From assembly GCF_016863335.1 (NCBI RefSeq), contig NZ_BOOR01000054.1, positions 45,044-109,043 on the forward strand: DNA of 64,000 bases. Direction: 5' to 3'. This DNA is from Planotetraspora thailandica (lineage in GTDB: Bacteria; Actinomycetota; Actinomycetes; Streptosporangiales; Streptosporangiaceae). The translations under genes and the position numbers were made by a program. Below are positions 14,616 to 23,408 of this stretch, one piece after another. The notes under the pieces were generated by a model. The model did not search any database and was not told where the DNA came from. It saw only the letters and a program-made list of their open reading frames with translations. Each line of letters opens with the position of its first letter. Position 1 is the first letter of the stretch.

Positions 14616-15648
14616 ACACACCGACCAGGCCGACCGGCCGGTCACGGTGGCCGACATCGCCGCCGAGGCCGGGGTGTCGCGCGCGACCGTGTCGAAGGTG
14701 CTCAACGGCCGCGCGGACGTCGCCCCCGCCACCCGGGCGCAGATCGAGGCGATGCTCGCCGACCGGGGCTACGTGCCCACCAAGCGGACCCGCCGGGCGC
14801 TGGCCGCGGAACGGCGCGGCGGCCTGATTGAGATGGTCCTCAACGACGCCGGCACTCCCTGGGCCGCCGAGATGATCCGCGGCGCGGAGGCCGCGGCCCG
14901 GGCGGCCCGGGCCGGCGTCGTCGTCTCCGTGCTCGACATGGGGTCGCGCCAGGCGCAGGACTGGCTCGAAGACGTGGCGGAGCGCGGCTCACGCGGCGTC
15001 ATCCTCGGCCTGTCGGAGCTGACGCAGTCCGACCACAAGCGCATCTCCCGGCTCGGCGTGCCGGCGATCCTCGTCGACCCGGTCGGCGACGTCGAGTTCG
15101 ACATGCCGTCGATCGGCGCGGGCAACTGGGGCGGCGGCATGGCCGCGACCCGCCACCTCGTCGAGCTCGGCCACCGGCGCATCGCGACGATCACCGGGCC
15201 GATGGGCTTCCTGTGCAGCCAGGCGCGGCTGGCCGGATATCGCGCCGCGCTCGACCTGGCCGGCATCCCCGCCGACGACCGGCTCGTCGAGCACGGCGAC
15301 TTCCACTACTCGTCCGGGCTGACCTCGACACTGGCCCTCCTCGACCGGGACGACCCGCCCACGGCGATCTTCGCGGCCAACGACGAGCAGGCGCTCGGCG
15401 TCTACGCGGCGATCAGGCAGCGGGGCCTGCGCGTCCCCGACGACGTGAGCGTCGTCGGCTTCGACGACGTGCCGATGTCGCAGTGGTTCTCCCCGCCGCT
15501 GACGACGGTGCGCCAGCCCATCGCCGACCTGGCGGCCCTGGCCGTCAGGACGCTGCTCGCCCACGCCGACGGGGTGGAGCTGCCGCAGGGCCGGGTCGAG
15601 CTGTCCACGAAGCTGATCGTGCGCGACAGCACGGCGCGCAAGGACTGA
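14602..15648 (+). CDS. LacI-family transcriptional regulator
   Basis: 348 residues. The N-terminal HTH and hinge read VTVADIAAEAGVSRATVSKVLNGRADVAPATRAQIEAML. A periplasmic-binding-protein-like sensor domain follows, ending SVVGFDDVPMSQWFSPPLTTVRQPIADLAALAVRTLL. It probably represses this operon until a sugar acid or sugar binds. It sits inside the operon, its GTG start overlapping the dehydratase by 14 bp, so the regulator is made with the enzymes (autoregulatory circuit). The palindromes at 10850-10892 are the obvious candidate target. It is a paralogue of the LacI protein at 25270-26361. Confidence 0.92.
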   Translation: MTPTEHTDQADRPVTVADIAAEAGVSRATVSKVLNGRADVAPATRAQIEAMLADRGYVPTKRTRRALAAERRGGLIEMVLNDAGTPWAAEMIRGAEAAARAARAGVVVSVLDMGSRQAQDWLEDVAERGSRGVILGLSELTQSDHKRISRLGVPAILVDPVGDVEFDMPSIGAGNWGGGMAATRHLVELGHRRIATITGPMGFLCSQARLAGYRAALDLAGIPADDRLVEHGDFHYSSGLTSTLALLDRDDPPTAIFAANDEQALGVYAAIRQRGLRVPDDVSVVGFDDVPMSQWFSPPLTTVRQPIADLAALAVRTLLAHADGVELPQGRVELSTKLIVRDSTARKD

Positions 15649-15670
15649 CCTCGCACCCCCAAGGAGTCAC

Positions 15671-16564
15671 GTGAACATCGTCAGATTCCGCACGCGGAAT
15701 TCCGCCCGCCCCCGGATCGGTCTGCACGACCACGACGGCGTCGCCGAGCTGGCGGCAACGGGCTCACTCGCCGAGCTGTGGGCGCTGCCCCTGGCCGACC
15801 TGCGCGCCCTGCTCGACGGCGCGCCGCGTAGCGAGCTCGTCCCCCTCGCCGACGTGGAGCTGCTCGCGCCCATCGACGGCACCACCGAGGTGTGGGCGGC
15901 GGGCGTCACCTACGAGACGTCCCGCGAGGCCAGGGTCGAGGAGAGCGAGCGCGCCGCGACCATCTACGAGCTCGTCTACGACGCCGAGCGCCCCGAGATC
16001 TTCTTCAAGTCGGTCGCGTGGCGGGTCGCCGGCCCCGGCGGCGAGGTGGGCGTGCGCGAAGACTCGGCCGTCGACGTGCCTGAGCCCGAGCTGGCCCTCG
16101 TGGTCAACCGTTTTGGCGAGACCGTCGGCTACACGGTCTGCAACGACGTGTCCTCGCGCAGCATCGAGGGCGAGAACCCGCTCTACCTGCCCCAAGCCAA
16201 GATCTATTTCGGCGCCTGCGGGCTCGGCCCGTGGATCCGGCCCGCCTGGGAGATCGGCGACCCGTACGACCTGACGATCGAGATGACGATCGACAGGGAC
16301 GGCACGCGGGCGTGGAGCGGGCAGACCAGCACCTCCCGCCTACACCGGAGGCTGGACGACCTGGTCGCCTACCTGATGCGCGGCGACGTGCACCCCGACG
16401 GGGTCGTGTTGTCGACCGGCACCTGCCTGGTGCCGCCTGCGCCGTTCACCCTCGCCCACGGCGATGTGGTCGAGATCGGCATCGGCGGCGTCGGCGTACT
16501 GCGCAACACCGTCGTGCGCGGCGTCCCCGGGCACGCGCGAATCGCACAGGAGGTACGGGCATGA
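15671..16564 (+). CDS. FAH-family 2-keto-3-deoxy sugar-acid dehydratase (XylX-like)
   Basis: 297-residue fumarylacetoacetate-hydrolase-fold enzyme. The C-terminal FAH domain has the metal-binding acidic set in VPEPELALVVN and VGYTVCNDVSSRSIEGENPLYLPQAKIY. The subfamily that begins VWAAGVTYETSREARVEES contains the 2-keto-3-deoxy-D-xylonate and D-arabinonate dehydratases (Caulobacter XylX, Sulfolobus KdaD), which yield 2-oxoglutarate semialdehyde. The operon places it right between the IlvD/Edd dehydratase and the matching semialdehyde dehydrogenase, so this assignment is strong by context. GTG 15671 follows AAGGAG; the 3' end overlaps the next gene by ATGA. Confidence 0.85.
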   Translation: MNIVRFRTRNSARPRIGLHDHDGVAELAATGSLAELWALPLADLRALLDGAPRSELVPLADVELLAPIDGTTEVWAAGVTYETSREARVEESERAATIYELVYDAERPEIFFKSVAWRVAGPGGEVGVREDSAVDVPEPELALVVNRFGETVGYTVCNDVSSRSIEGENPLYLPQAKIYFGACGLGPWIRPAWEIGDPYDLTIEMTIDRDGTRAWSGQTSTSRLHRRLDDLVAYLMRGDVHPDGVVLSTGTCLVPPAPFTLAHGDVVEIGIGGVGVLRNTVVRGVPGHARIAQEVRA

Positions 16565-18039
16565 CCACCCAGGAAACGGACACCACGCCGGCCGGACTCG
16601 ACGACCTGTGCGCTCGTGCCGATGAGGCGGCGGCCGAACTGGCCGCAATCGGCCGGGCCGGACGCGCCCGGCTGCTGCGTTCGACGGCGCGTTCGCTGGA
16701 GGAGCGCAGGGCCGACCTGGTCGCCGCCGCGGCCCGCGAGACGTCGCTGCCCGAGCAACGGCTGAACGGCGAGCTGACCCGCACCTGCTACCAGCTCGAC
16801 CTGTTCGCCGGCGTCGTGGAGGACGGCGCCTACCTGGAGGCGACGATCGATCACGCGGGGGACACCCCGATGGGCCCGCGCCCGGATCTCCGGCGCATGT
16901 TGCTGCCGCTCGGGCCGGTAGCGGTGTTCGGCGCGAGCAACTTCCCGTTCGCGTTCTCCGTGCCCGGGGGAGACACCGCGTCGGCCCTGGCCGCCGGATG
17001 CCCGGTGCTCGCGAAGGTCCACGAGGGGCACCCCGAGACGTCGCTGCTCAGCCGTGAGGTGCTGGCCGCGGGAGCCCGGGCCGCCGGGGTCACCTCCGAC
17101 GTCGTCAACCTGGTGCACGGTCGTGAGGCGGGGGTCGCCCTGGTCGCGCATCCCGCCGTGCAGGCCGTGGGATTCACCGGGTCGGTCGGCGCGGGCCGGC
17201 TCCTGTTCGACGTCGCCTCGTCCCGGCCGTCGCCCATCCCCTTCTACGGGGAGCTGGGCGCGCTCAACACGTTCGTCGTCTGCCCCGAGGCGGCGCGTGC
17301 GCGCGGCGAGGACATCGCGGCGGGCCTGGCGTCCTCGTTCACCCTCGGCGTCGGCCAGTTCTGCACCAAGCCGGGCATGGCCCTGCTCCCCGCAGGCCCG
17401 TACGGCCAGGCCGTCCAGGACGCGCTGGCGGCCCGAGTGAAGGAGATGGGCCCGGGCGCCATGCTCGGCGAGCGCATCGCGGACGCCTACCGGCGGGGAA
17501 CGCAGGAGCTGCGCGGCATCGAAGGTGTGCGGGTGCTCGCGACCGGCGGCGAGGAGGCTCCCGGCATGGGCGCGCCGCTGCTGCTGCACGCCGACGCGGG
17601 CAGCCTGGCGGGCGCGCTGACCGAGGAGTGCTTCGGCCCGGTTCTGGTGGTCGCCGAATACACCTCGGCCGAGCACCTGCTCGAGCTGCTGGCCACGTTC
17701 GGGCCGGCGCTGACCGGAACCGTCCACGCCGAGGCCGCCGACGCGGACCTGTCCGCGCGGGTCTTCGCCCACTTGTCCGGTGTGGTGGGCCGCGTCGTGT
17801 GGAACGGCTACCCGACCGGAGTGGCGGTGGCCTGGGGCATGCACCACGGCGGCCCCTACCCGGCCACCACCAACGCGCTGCACACCAGCGTGGGCGCCAC
17901 GGCGATCCGCCGCTGGCTGCGCCCGATCAGCCTGCAGGACGTCCCGCAGGAGCTGCTGCCCGACGAGCTGCGCGACGCTCCCGCCGCCGCGGCCGGACTG
18001 GTCCGCCGGGTCGACGGTGTGCTGACCCCGGTCGAATGA
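16561..18039 (+). CDS. 2-Oxoglutarate semialdehyde (2,5-dioxovalerate) dehydrogenase
   Basis: 492-residue NAD(P)-dependent aldehyde dehydrogenase. FGASNFPFAFSVPGGDTASALAAGCPVLAK is the cofactor and active-site region, FTGSVGAGR the glycine-rich loop, ELGALNTFVV the general-base glutamate and GVGQFCTKPGM the catalytic cysteine. The combination of QFCTKPG and a short N-terminus is that of the type III ketoglutaric semialdehyde dehydrogenases used in pentose oxidation. It forms 2-oxoglutarate for the TCA cycle, the last step of the inferred pathway. The ATG at 16561 overlaps the FAH gene stop. Confidence 0.88.
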   Translation: MTTQETDTTPAGLDDLCARADEAAAELAAIGRAGRARLLRSTARSLEERRADLVAAAARETSLPEQRLNGELTRTCYQLDLFAGVVEDGAYLEATIDHAGDTPMGPRPDLRRMLLPLGPVAVFGASNFPFAFSVPGGDTASALAAGCPVLAKVHEGHPETSLLSREVLAAGARAAGVTSDVVNLVHGREAGVALVAHPAVQAVGFTGSVGAGRLLFDVASSRPSPIPFYGELGALNTFVVCPEAARARGEDIAAGLASSFTLGVGQFCTKPGMALLPAGPYGQAVQDALAARVKEMGPGAMLGERIADAYRRGTQELRGIEGVRVLATGGEEAPGMGAPLLLHADAGSLAGALTEECFGPVLVVAEYTSAEHLLELLATFGPALTGTVHAEAADADLSARVFAHLSGVVGRVVWNGYPTGVAVAWGMHHGGPYPATTNALHTSVGATAIRRWLRPISLQDVPQELLPDELRDAPAAAAGLVRRVDGVLTPVE

Positions 18040-18101
18040 GCCGTGCCGGTCCGGACGAGAATCCGATACGGCCGTCTAACGAACGAAAGAGACATCACGG
18101 A

Positions 18102-19103
18102 ATGACCTCACAACCCCAGGCGACCCCACCCCTGCGCTGGGCGATCATCGGCACCGGCGGGATCGCGCGCAAGTTCGCCGACGACCTGCGCCTGACCGGC
18201 TCGGGCGAGCTGGTGGCGGTCGGCTCCCGCTCGGCCGAGCGCGCCGCCGCCTTCGCCGCGGACAAGGGCGCTGCCCGCTCGTACGGGGACCAGGCCGAGC
18301 TGCTGGCCTCCGGCGACATCGACGCCGTCTACGTCGCGGTGCCGCACAGCGGTCACCGGGACGCCGCGGCGGCGGCCATCGAGGCGGGCAAGGCCGTCCT
18401 GGTCGAGAAGCCGTTCACGATCAACCGCGCCGAAGCCGAGGAGCTGGTCAAGCTGGCCCGCTCCAACGGCGTCTTCCTGATGGAGGCGATGTGGACGCGC
18501 TTCCTCCCGCACATGGTGCGGATCCGCGAGCTGCTCGCGCAGGGCCGCCTCGGCGACATCCGGCAGGTCAACGCCGAGCTCGGCGTGTGGTTCAAGAGGA
18601 ACCCCGAGCACCGGCTGTTCAACCCCGACCTGGGCGGCGGCGCGCTGCTCGACCTCGGGGTCTACCCGATCTCGTTCGCGTCCATGGTGCTCGGCACGCC
18701 CTCGAGCGTGCTCGGCTCCAGCCACTTCGGCGACACCGGGGTGGACGCCCAGACCGCCGTCGTGCTCGGCTACGAGCAGGGCCGGCAGGCGGTGATCGCG
18801 ACCTCGATGGAGACGTGGCTGCGCAACCAGGCGTCGATCTCCGGGACGGACGCCCGCATCGAGATCGACTTCATGTGGTACTCGCCGAAGTCGTTCACCC
18901 TGACCGACCGCACCGGCGCGGTGGAGCGCTACGACTTCTCCGTGCAGGGCAACGGGCTGCGTTTCCAGGCCGAGGAGGTCGCGCGGTGCGTGCGGGCCGG
19001 CCTGCTGGAGAGCCCGGTCATGCCGCTCGACGAGACCATCCAGATCATGGGCACGATGGACGAGGTGCGGGCCCAGGCCGGCTTCCGGTACCCCGGCGAG
19101 TGA
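18102..19103 (+). CDS. Gfo/Idh/MocA oxidoreductase, candidate NADP+-dependent xylose dehydrogenase
   Basis: 333 residues. The N-terminal Rossmann motif is LRWAIIGTGGIARKFADDL. It is followed by the EKP motif (VLVEKPFTINRAEAEELVKLARSNGVFLMEAMWTRF) and the family's C-terminal sheet, with GGGALLDLGVYPISFASMVLG. That EKP neighbourhood is typical of the dimeric dihydrodiol/D-xylose 1-dehydrogenase branch. In haloarchaea this branch starts the Weimberg pathway, so an aldose 1-dehydrogenase role fits. It is the last gene of the plus-strand operon, 62 bp after the aldehyde dehydrogenase, and a strong hairpin follows. Preference for xylose is an inference. Confidence 0.85.
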   Translation: MTSQPQATPPLRWAIIGTGGIARKFADDLRLTGSGELVAVGSRSAERAAAFAADKGAARSYGDQAELLASGDIDAVYVAVPHSGHRDAAAAAIEAGKAVLVEKPFTINRAEAEELVKLARSNGVFLMEAMWTRFLPHMVRIRELLAQGRLGDIRQVNAELGVWFKRNPEHRLFNPDLGGGALLDLGVYPISFASMVLGTPSSVLGSSHFGDTGVDAQTAVVLGYEQGRQAVIATSMETWLRNQASISGTDARIEIDFMWYSPKSFTLTDRTGAVERYDFSVQGNGLRFQAEEVARCVRAGLLESPVMPLDETIQIMGTMDEVRAQAGFRYPGE

Positions 19104-19117
19104 CCTGATCCCAGAAG

Positions 19118-19149
19118 GGCGGGGCGACCTCACCTGAGGCCGCCCCGCC
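19118..19149. terminator. Bidirectional terminator between convergent operons
   Basis: GGCGGGGCG (19118-19126) pairs perfectly with CGCCCCGCC (19141-19149). Inside the loop CCTC-ACCT-GAGG forms a second stem. It lies between the end of the Gfo/Idh gene (19103) and the end of the GH3 gene (19157), so it can serve both. There is no long T tract. Confidence 0.75.
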
Positions 19150-19156
19150 ATGTCTC

Positions 19157-21484
19157 TCAGCGCTCGCCCACCGTGGCCGTCATGACCCGGTCGAATCCGA
19201 TGTACCGCCGCTGCCCGGTGAGGGACACGGTGATGGTCTCGCGGATGTCGGCGCTGGAGGCGCCCACCCGCAGCTCGACCTCGCCCGGGTCCACCTGCCT
19301 GCGCCCGGACGCCCCGGTGTAGGAGGTCTGGTCGGCGTGCAGCGTGATCGTGACCTCGCGCGTCTCACCCGGGGCCAGGTCGACCCGGTGCGCCGCCACC
19401 AGCGACTGCACCGGGCGGGCCACCTCCGCGACCGGGTCGTGGAAGTAGACCTGCACGACCTCGGAAATCGTGCGGGCGGCGTCGTTGCGCAGGGCGACCC
19501 GCACGTTGTAGACGCCGTCGGTCGTCCACGTGGCCGACGGGTCCCCGGTGACGCCCTCCCACGTGACGGGCGTGTAGGACAGGCCGTGGCCGAAGGGGAA
19601 CAACGGGGTCGGGTCCACCGAGCTGACCTCGCTGCGGCGGGCCAGCGGCGCTCCCAGGTAGGTGGACGGCTGGTTGCCGCCGCCCTCGCCGGGGAAGCCG
19701 ACCGGCAGCCGTCCCGACGGGTCTGCCCGGCCGGACAGGACGTCGGCCAGCGCCCGCGCGCCCTCCTCGCCGGGGAAGAACCCGCAGACCACCGCCGCCA
19801 GCCGGTCGATCTGCCGCGACAGCTCGTACGGCCGGCCGACCAGCAGCACCAGCACGACCGGGGTGCCGGTGGCCAGCACCGCCTCGAGCAGCTCCTCCTG
19901 ACGGCCGGGCAGGCGCAGGTCGGGGGCGTCGCAGCCCTCGCCGGAGGTGCCGCGCCCGAACAGCCCTGCCTGGTCGCCGAGCACGGCCACGCACACGTCG
20001 GCCTCGGCCGCCGCCGCCACGGCCGCGGCGATGCCCTCGTCGTCCCCGCCGAGCACGGGCACACCCTGCTCGTAGCGCACGTCGTAACCCGCGGCGTCGG
20101 CGCGCAGCGCCTCGACCAGGGTCGGCACCTCGATGCCGATCGGCACGTCCGGGTGGTGCACGCCGACGTGCATCGGGAAGGAGTAGCAGCCCATCATCGC
20201 CTGCGGGGTGTCGGCGCGCGGCCCCACGACGGCCAGCTTCAGCCCCGCCGCCAGCGGCAGCGTTCCGGTGTTGTGCAGCAGCACGACCGAGCGGCGGGCC
20301 AGCTCGCCGGCCAGTTCCCGCACCTCGGGGCCGTCCAGCACCACGTCGCCCGTCTCGTCCAGCACGGACGACTCGGGCGTCCAGTCCGCGTTGAGCAGGC
20401 CGAGCCGTACCTTCTGCAGGAGCACACGGCGCAGGGCGCGGTCGATGAGCGCGACGTCGACCTCGCCCCGCTCGATGGCCTCGACCAGGGGCGGGCCATA
20501 GCAGTTGACCGTGGGCAGTTCGACGTCGATCCCGGCGGTGAGCGCCAGCCGGGCCGCGTCGCCGGGCGAGCTCGCCACGTTGTGCAGGGTCTGCAGGAAC
20601 GCGACGGAGAAATAGTCGGCCACGACGGTGCCGGTGAAGCCGTAGGTGTCGCGCAGCAGGTCGGTCAGCAGTCCGGGGTCGGCCGCGACCGGCAGGCCGT
20701 CGATGTCGGCGTAGGAGTTCATCACCGAGTCGGCCCCGGCCTTGAGTGCCATCTCGAACGGCGGCAGCAGCACGTCGGCGATCTCGCGGCGGCCTGCCGA
20801 CACCGGCGCCAGGTTGCGGCCGCCCTTGGACGCCGAGTAGCCCACGAAGTGCTTGAGCGTGGGGATCACGCCCGCGGACGCCAGACCGCGCACGTAGGCG
20901 CCGCCGATCGTGCCGACGAGGAGCGGATCTTCGCCGATGGTCTCCTCGACCCGGCCCCACCGCAGGTCGCGGGCGACGTCCATGACGGGTGCCAGGCCCT
21001 GGTGGATGCCGAGGCGGCGCATCGTCGCCCCGATCTGGGCGCCCATGCGCTCGACCAGGCCGGGGTCGAAGCTGGCCCCCCAGCACAACGGCGACGGGTA
21101 GACCCCCGCCTGCCACGCCGCCAGGCCGGTCAGGCACTCCTCATGCACGAGCGCGGGGATGCCCCACCGCCCCGCCTCGGTGATCGAACGCTGGGCGCCC
21201 GCAAGAGTCCTGGCTCCGGTGACGACGTCGACGGGCGTGGTGCCGAACGGCCGGGTCAGCTGGCCGATGCCGTCGGCGACCAGTTCGTCCCATCCGACCG
21301 GCAACGAGGTGAACTCATGCTGGTGGGGGGCCATCTCGCCGTCGCTGTTGTCGATGCCCACCCAGACGCCGTACAACTGGGCGACCTTCTCGGCCAGGCT
21401 CATCCGGGACATCAGGGCCTCGACGCGTTCGTCGTCGGGCACGCCGGCGTCCCTCCACACCTCGGAATCAGTGCTCACAACCAC
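19157..21484 (-). CDS. Glycoside hydrolase family 3 (beta-xylosidase/beta-glucosidase)
   Basis: 775 residues with the full GH3 layout: N-terminal barrel, alpha/beta sandwich, and a C-terminal fibronectin III-like domain. The nucleophile is D290 in TGTVVADYFSVAFLQ. KHFVGYSASKGGRN is the conserved KHF(x)Y region, and GEGCDAPDLRLPGRQEELLEAV lies in the second domain. No signal peptide is present, so it acts in the cytoplasm on imported oligosaccharides. The ADYFSVAFL context resembles Streptomyces intracellular beta-xylosidases. GTG 21484 is preferred because GGAG is 6 nt upstream. It is the last gene of the minus-strand operon. Confidence 0.88.
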   Translation of the reverse strand: MVVSTDSEVWRDAGVPDDERVEALMSRMSLAEKVAQLYGVWVGIDNSDGEMAPHQHEFTSLPVGWDELVADGIGQLTRPFGTTPVDVVTGARTLAGAQRSITEAGRWGIPALVHEECLTGLAAWQAGVYPSPLCWGASFDPGLVERMGAQIGATMRRLGIHQGLAPVMDVARDLRWGRVEETIGEDPLLVGTIGGAYVRGLASAGVIPTLKHFVGYSASKGGRNLAPVSAGRREIADVLLPPFEMALKAGADSVMNSYADIDGLPVAADPGLLTDLLRDTYGFTGTVVADYFSVAFLQTLHNVASSPGDAARLALTAGIDVELPTVNCYGPPLVEAIERGEVDVALIDRALRRVLLQKVRLGLLNADWTPESSVLDETGDVVLDGPEVRELAGELARRSVVLLHNTGTLPLAAGLKLAVVGPRADTPQAMMGCYSFPMHVGVHHPDVPIGIEVPTLVEALRADAAGYDVRYEQGVPVLGGDDEGIAAAVAAAAEADVCVAVLGDQAGLFGRGTSGEGCDAPDLRLPGRQEELLEAVLATGTPVVLVLLVGRPYELSRQIDRLAAVVCGFFPGEEGARALADVLSGRADPSGRLPVGFPGEGGGNQPSTYLGAPLARRSEVSSVDPTPLFPFGHGLSYTPVTWEGVTGDPSATWTTDGVYNVRVALRNDAARTISEVVQVYFHDPVAEVARPVQSLVAAHRVDLAPGETREVTITLHADQTSYTGASGRRQVDPGEVELRVGASSADIRETITVSLTGQRRYIGFDRVMTATVGER

Positions 21485-21523
21485 GGTCTTCTCCGTTAAC
21501 TCGTTGGGATCGAGGGGCCGGCA

Positions 21524-22498
21524 TCAGTCCAGCCATCCGCCGGACGCCGGGACGTGCCGGTCGAGCTCGGCCCACAGCTCGCCGGGAATCGGGGTGGTGG
21601 CCAGGTCGAGGGTGGTCGCGATCCGCTCGGGCGTGGACACGCCGACGATGGTCGAGGTCACCCGGGGGTCGCGCAGGGAGAACTGCAACGCGGCGGCGGC
21701 CAGGGGCACGCCGTGGGCGCGGCACGCCGCCTGCATCGCGCGGACGGCGTCGCGCACCGGCTCCGCGGTGTCCCTGTACGCGTAGCGCGGCTGGGCGTCC
21801 GGGCCCTTGACGAGCATGCCCCCGCCGTACGGCGCGCCGTTGACGAAGGCGACCCCGCGCTCGGCCGCGTCGTCGAGCAACGGCCCGGCCTCGCGGTTGA
21901 CCAGGGTCCACCGGTTGTGGTTGATCACGGCCTCGAACACGCCGGTCCCGACGAAGCGGCGCATCAGGTCCACCGGACCGCCTGCGATGCCGAGGTGGCC
22001 GATCACCCCTTCGTCGCGCAGCGCGACCAGGGCCTCGACCGGACCGCCGGGGGCCATGGCCTGCTCGAACGTGACGTGGAACTCGGGGTCGTGCAGGTAC
22101 ATCATCGGCACGTATCCGACGCCCAGCCGGTCGAGGCTCTCCTCGACCGAGCGGCGCACCCGCTCGCCGGAGAAGTCGCCCGTGTCCGGGTCGGCGTCCG
22201 CCTTGGTCGCGAGGACGAACCCCTCGGGCAAGTCGCGGCGGCGCAGCACCGCGCCGATGCGCCGCTCCGCGCTGCCGCCGCCGTAGTTGTTGGACGTGTC
22301 GAGGAAGTTGAACGGACCGTCGAGCACGGCCTCGACCGTGGCCTGCGCCCGCTCGTCGTCGACGGCGTAGCCGTACAGGTTGGGCATGCTGGCCAGCGGG
22401 CTGGTGCCGATGCAGATGGGGGTCACGGCGAGCCCGGTGCGGCCGAGGGGACGGCGGCTCGCCGGGTCGATGGCGTCGATGGTCAGGTCGTCTGCCAT
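21524..22498 (-). CDS. Aldo/keto reductase, D-threo-aldose 1-dehydrogenase/L-fucose dehydrogenase type
   Basis: 324-residue AKR with a TIM barrel. It shows the start RPLGRTGLAVTPICIGTSPL, then the catalytic DTSNNYGGG (Asp and Tyr), FVLATKADAD (Lys) and MYLHDPEF (His). The C-terminal SIVGVSTPERI-like cofactor segment appears as TSTIVGVSTPERIATTL. The D-T-S-x-x-Y-G-x-G pattern and general shape match bacterial enzymes that oxidise aldoses at C1 to lactones. This fits the adjacent SMP-30 lactonase. The ATG at 22498 begins 2 nt after the SMP-30 stop codon; a TTG four codons upstream is a weaker option. Confidence 0.85.
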   Translation of the reverse strand: MADDLTIDAIDPASRRPLGRTGLAVTPICIGTSPLASMPNLYGYAVDDERAQATVEAVLDGPFNFLDTSNNYGGGSAERRIGAVLRRRDLPEGFVLATKADADPDTGDFSGERVRRSVEESLDRLGVGYVPMMYLHDPEFHVTFEQAMAPGGPVEALVALRDEGVIGHLGIAGGPVDLMRRFVGTGVFEAVINHNRWTLVNREAGPLLDDAAERGVAFVNGAPYGGGMLVKGPDAQPRYAYRDTAEPVRDAVRAMQAACRAHGVPLAAAALQFSLRDPRVTSTIVGVSTPERIATTLDLATTPIPGELWAELDRHVPASGGWLD

Positions 22499-22499
22499 G

Positions 22500-23408
22500 T
22501 CAGATCGCAAACTCGTTCGCGCGGCGGCCGCGGAAGCCGGGCTCGGCCCGGAAGATCATGCCTGCCGTGGGCTCGCGCCGCAGGTCGTCGGGGGACAGGT
22601 CTTCGGTGGAGGTGCTGATCAGGAGCTGGTCGAGGGCGGGCCCGGCGAAGCAGCACGACGTCACCTGCCGGGTGGGGAGGGTGATCGTGTGGTCGAGCCG
22701 GCCGTCCGGGGTGTAACGGCACACCCGCGACCCTCCGAAGAAGGCCACCCAGACGGCGCCCTCGGCGTCGACGGTCAGCCCGTCCGGGATTCCGGGGATG
22801 CCGGAGGTGTCGGCGAAGGCGCGCCGGCCGGTCAGCGCCCCGGTGGCCACGTCGTAGTCGAACACGTCGACGCGGCGCAGCGGGCTGTCGGCGAAGTAAC
22901 ACAAGGTGGCGTCGGGGGACCAGTCGATGCCGTTGCTGATCGTGGTGCCGGTCAGCACGGTGTGGAGTGAGCGGTCGCGGTCGAGCCGGTAGAGGGCGCC
23001 CGCGCCCGGTTCGACGTCGTAGGCCATGCTCCCGGCGAAGTACCGTCCGGCGGGATCGACGTTGGCGTCGTTCATCCGCAGCCCGGGCAGCCCCGCCAGC
23101 GGCGAGGCCAGCCGTTCGCGGACCTCGCCCCCCGTGTTCAGGCCAACCGTGGCCAGCGCGACGCCGTCGCAGTCGGCCACCACGACGGTCTCGGGGTCGG
23201 TCGTGGGATGTACCGCGGTCACCGGGGCCGGCAGGTCGAACCAGCGCAGGTCGCCGTCCTCGGCCTCGACGTCGGCGTCGAACACCCGCCCGCGGGGGAT
23301 GTCGACGAAACGCAGCCGCCGCGCGGCGGCGTCCCACACGACCCCTTCGCAGTGCACGCCCGCGACGTCCAGCCACGGCCGCGCGGGAGATTCCGGCTCG
23401 CCGGCCAT
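22500..23408 (-). CDS. SMP-30/gluconolactonase-family sugar lactonase
   Basis: 302 residues forming a six-bladed propeller. Metal-site residues appear in HCEGVVWD (Glu), GLRMNDANVDPAGRYF (Asn), TTISNGIDWSPD (Asn-Gly) and GIPDGLTVDAEGAVWVAFFGG (Asp). The enzyme should open aldonolactones such as xylonolactone to the free sugar acid, feeding the IlvD/Edd dehydratase of the neighbouring operon. ATG 23408 overlaps the epimerase stop (TGATG); a GTG directly before it is possible. It is co-translated with the epimerase and the aldo/keto reductase. Confidence 0.88.
   Translation of the reverse strand: MAGEPESPARPWLDVAGVHCEGVVWDAAARRLRFVDIPRGRVFDADVEAEDGDLRWFDLPAPVTAVHPTTDPETVVVADCDGVALATVGLNTGGEVRERLASPLAGLPGLRMNDANVDPAGRYFAGSMAYDVEPGAGALYRLDRDRSLHTVLTGTTISNGIDWSPDATLCYFADSPLRRVDVFDYDVATGALTGRRAFADTSGIPGIPDGLTVDAEGAVWVAFFGGSRVCRYTPDGRLDHTITLPTRQVTSCCFAGPALDQLLISTSTEDLSPDDLRREPTAGMIFRAEPGFRGRRANEFAI

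Noticed and set aside
12114..14732. Very long minus-strand open frame (872 codons)
   Set aside because: It is the shadow of the SDR and dehydratase genes; its composition is His/Arg/Gly-rich and no domain fits.
19337..21499. 720-codon plus-strand frame
   Set aside because: Antisense shadow of the GH3 gene, Arg/His/Gln-rich, no domain.
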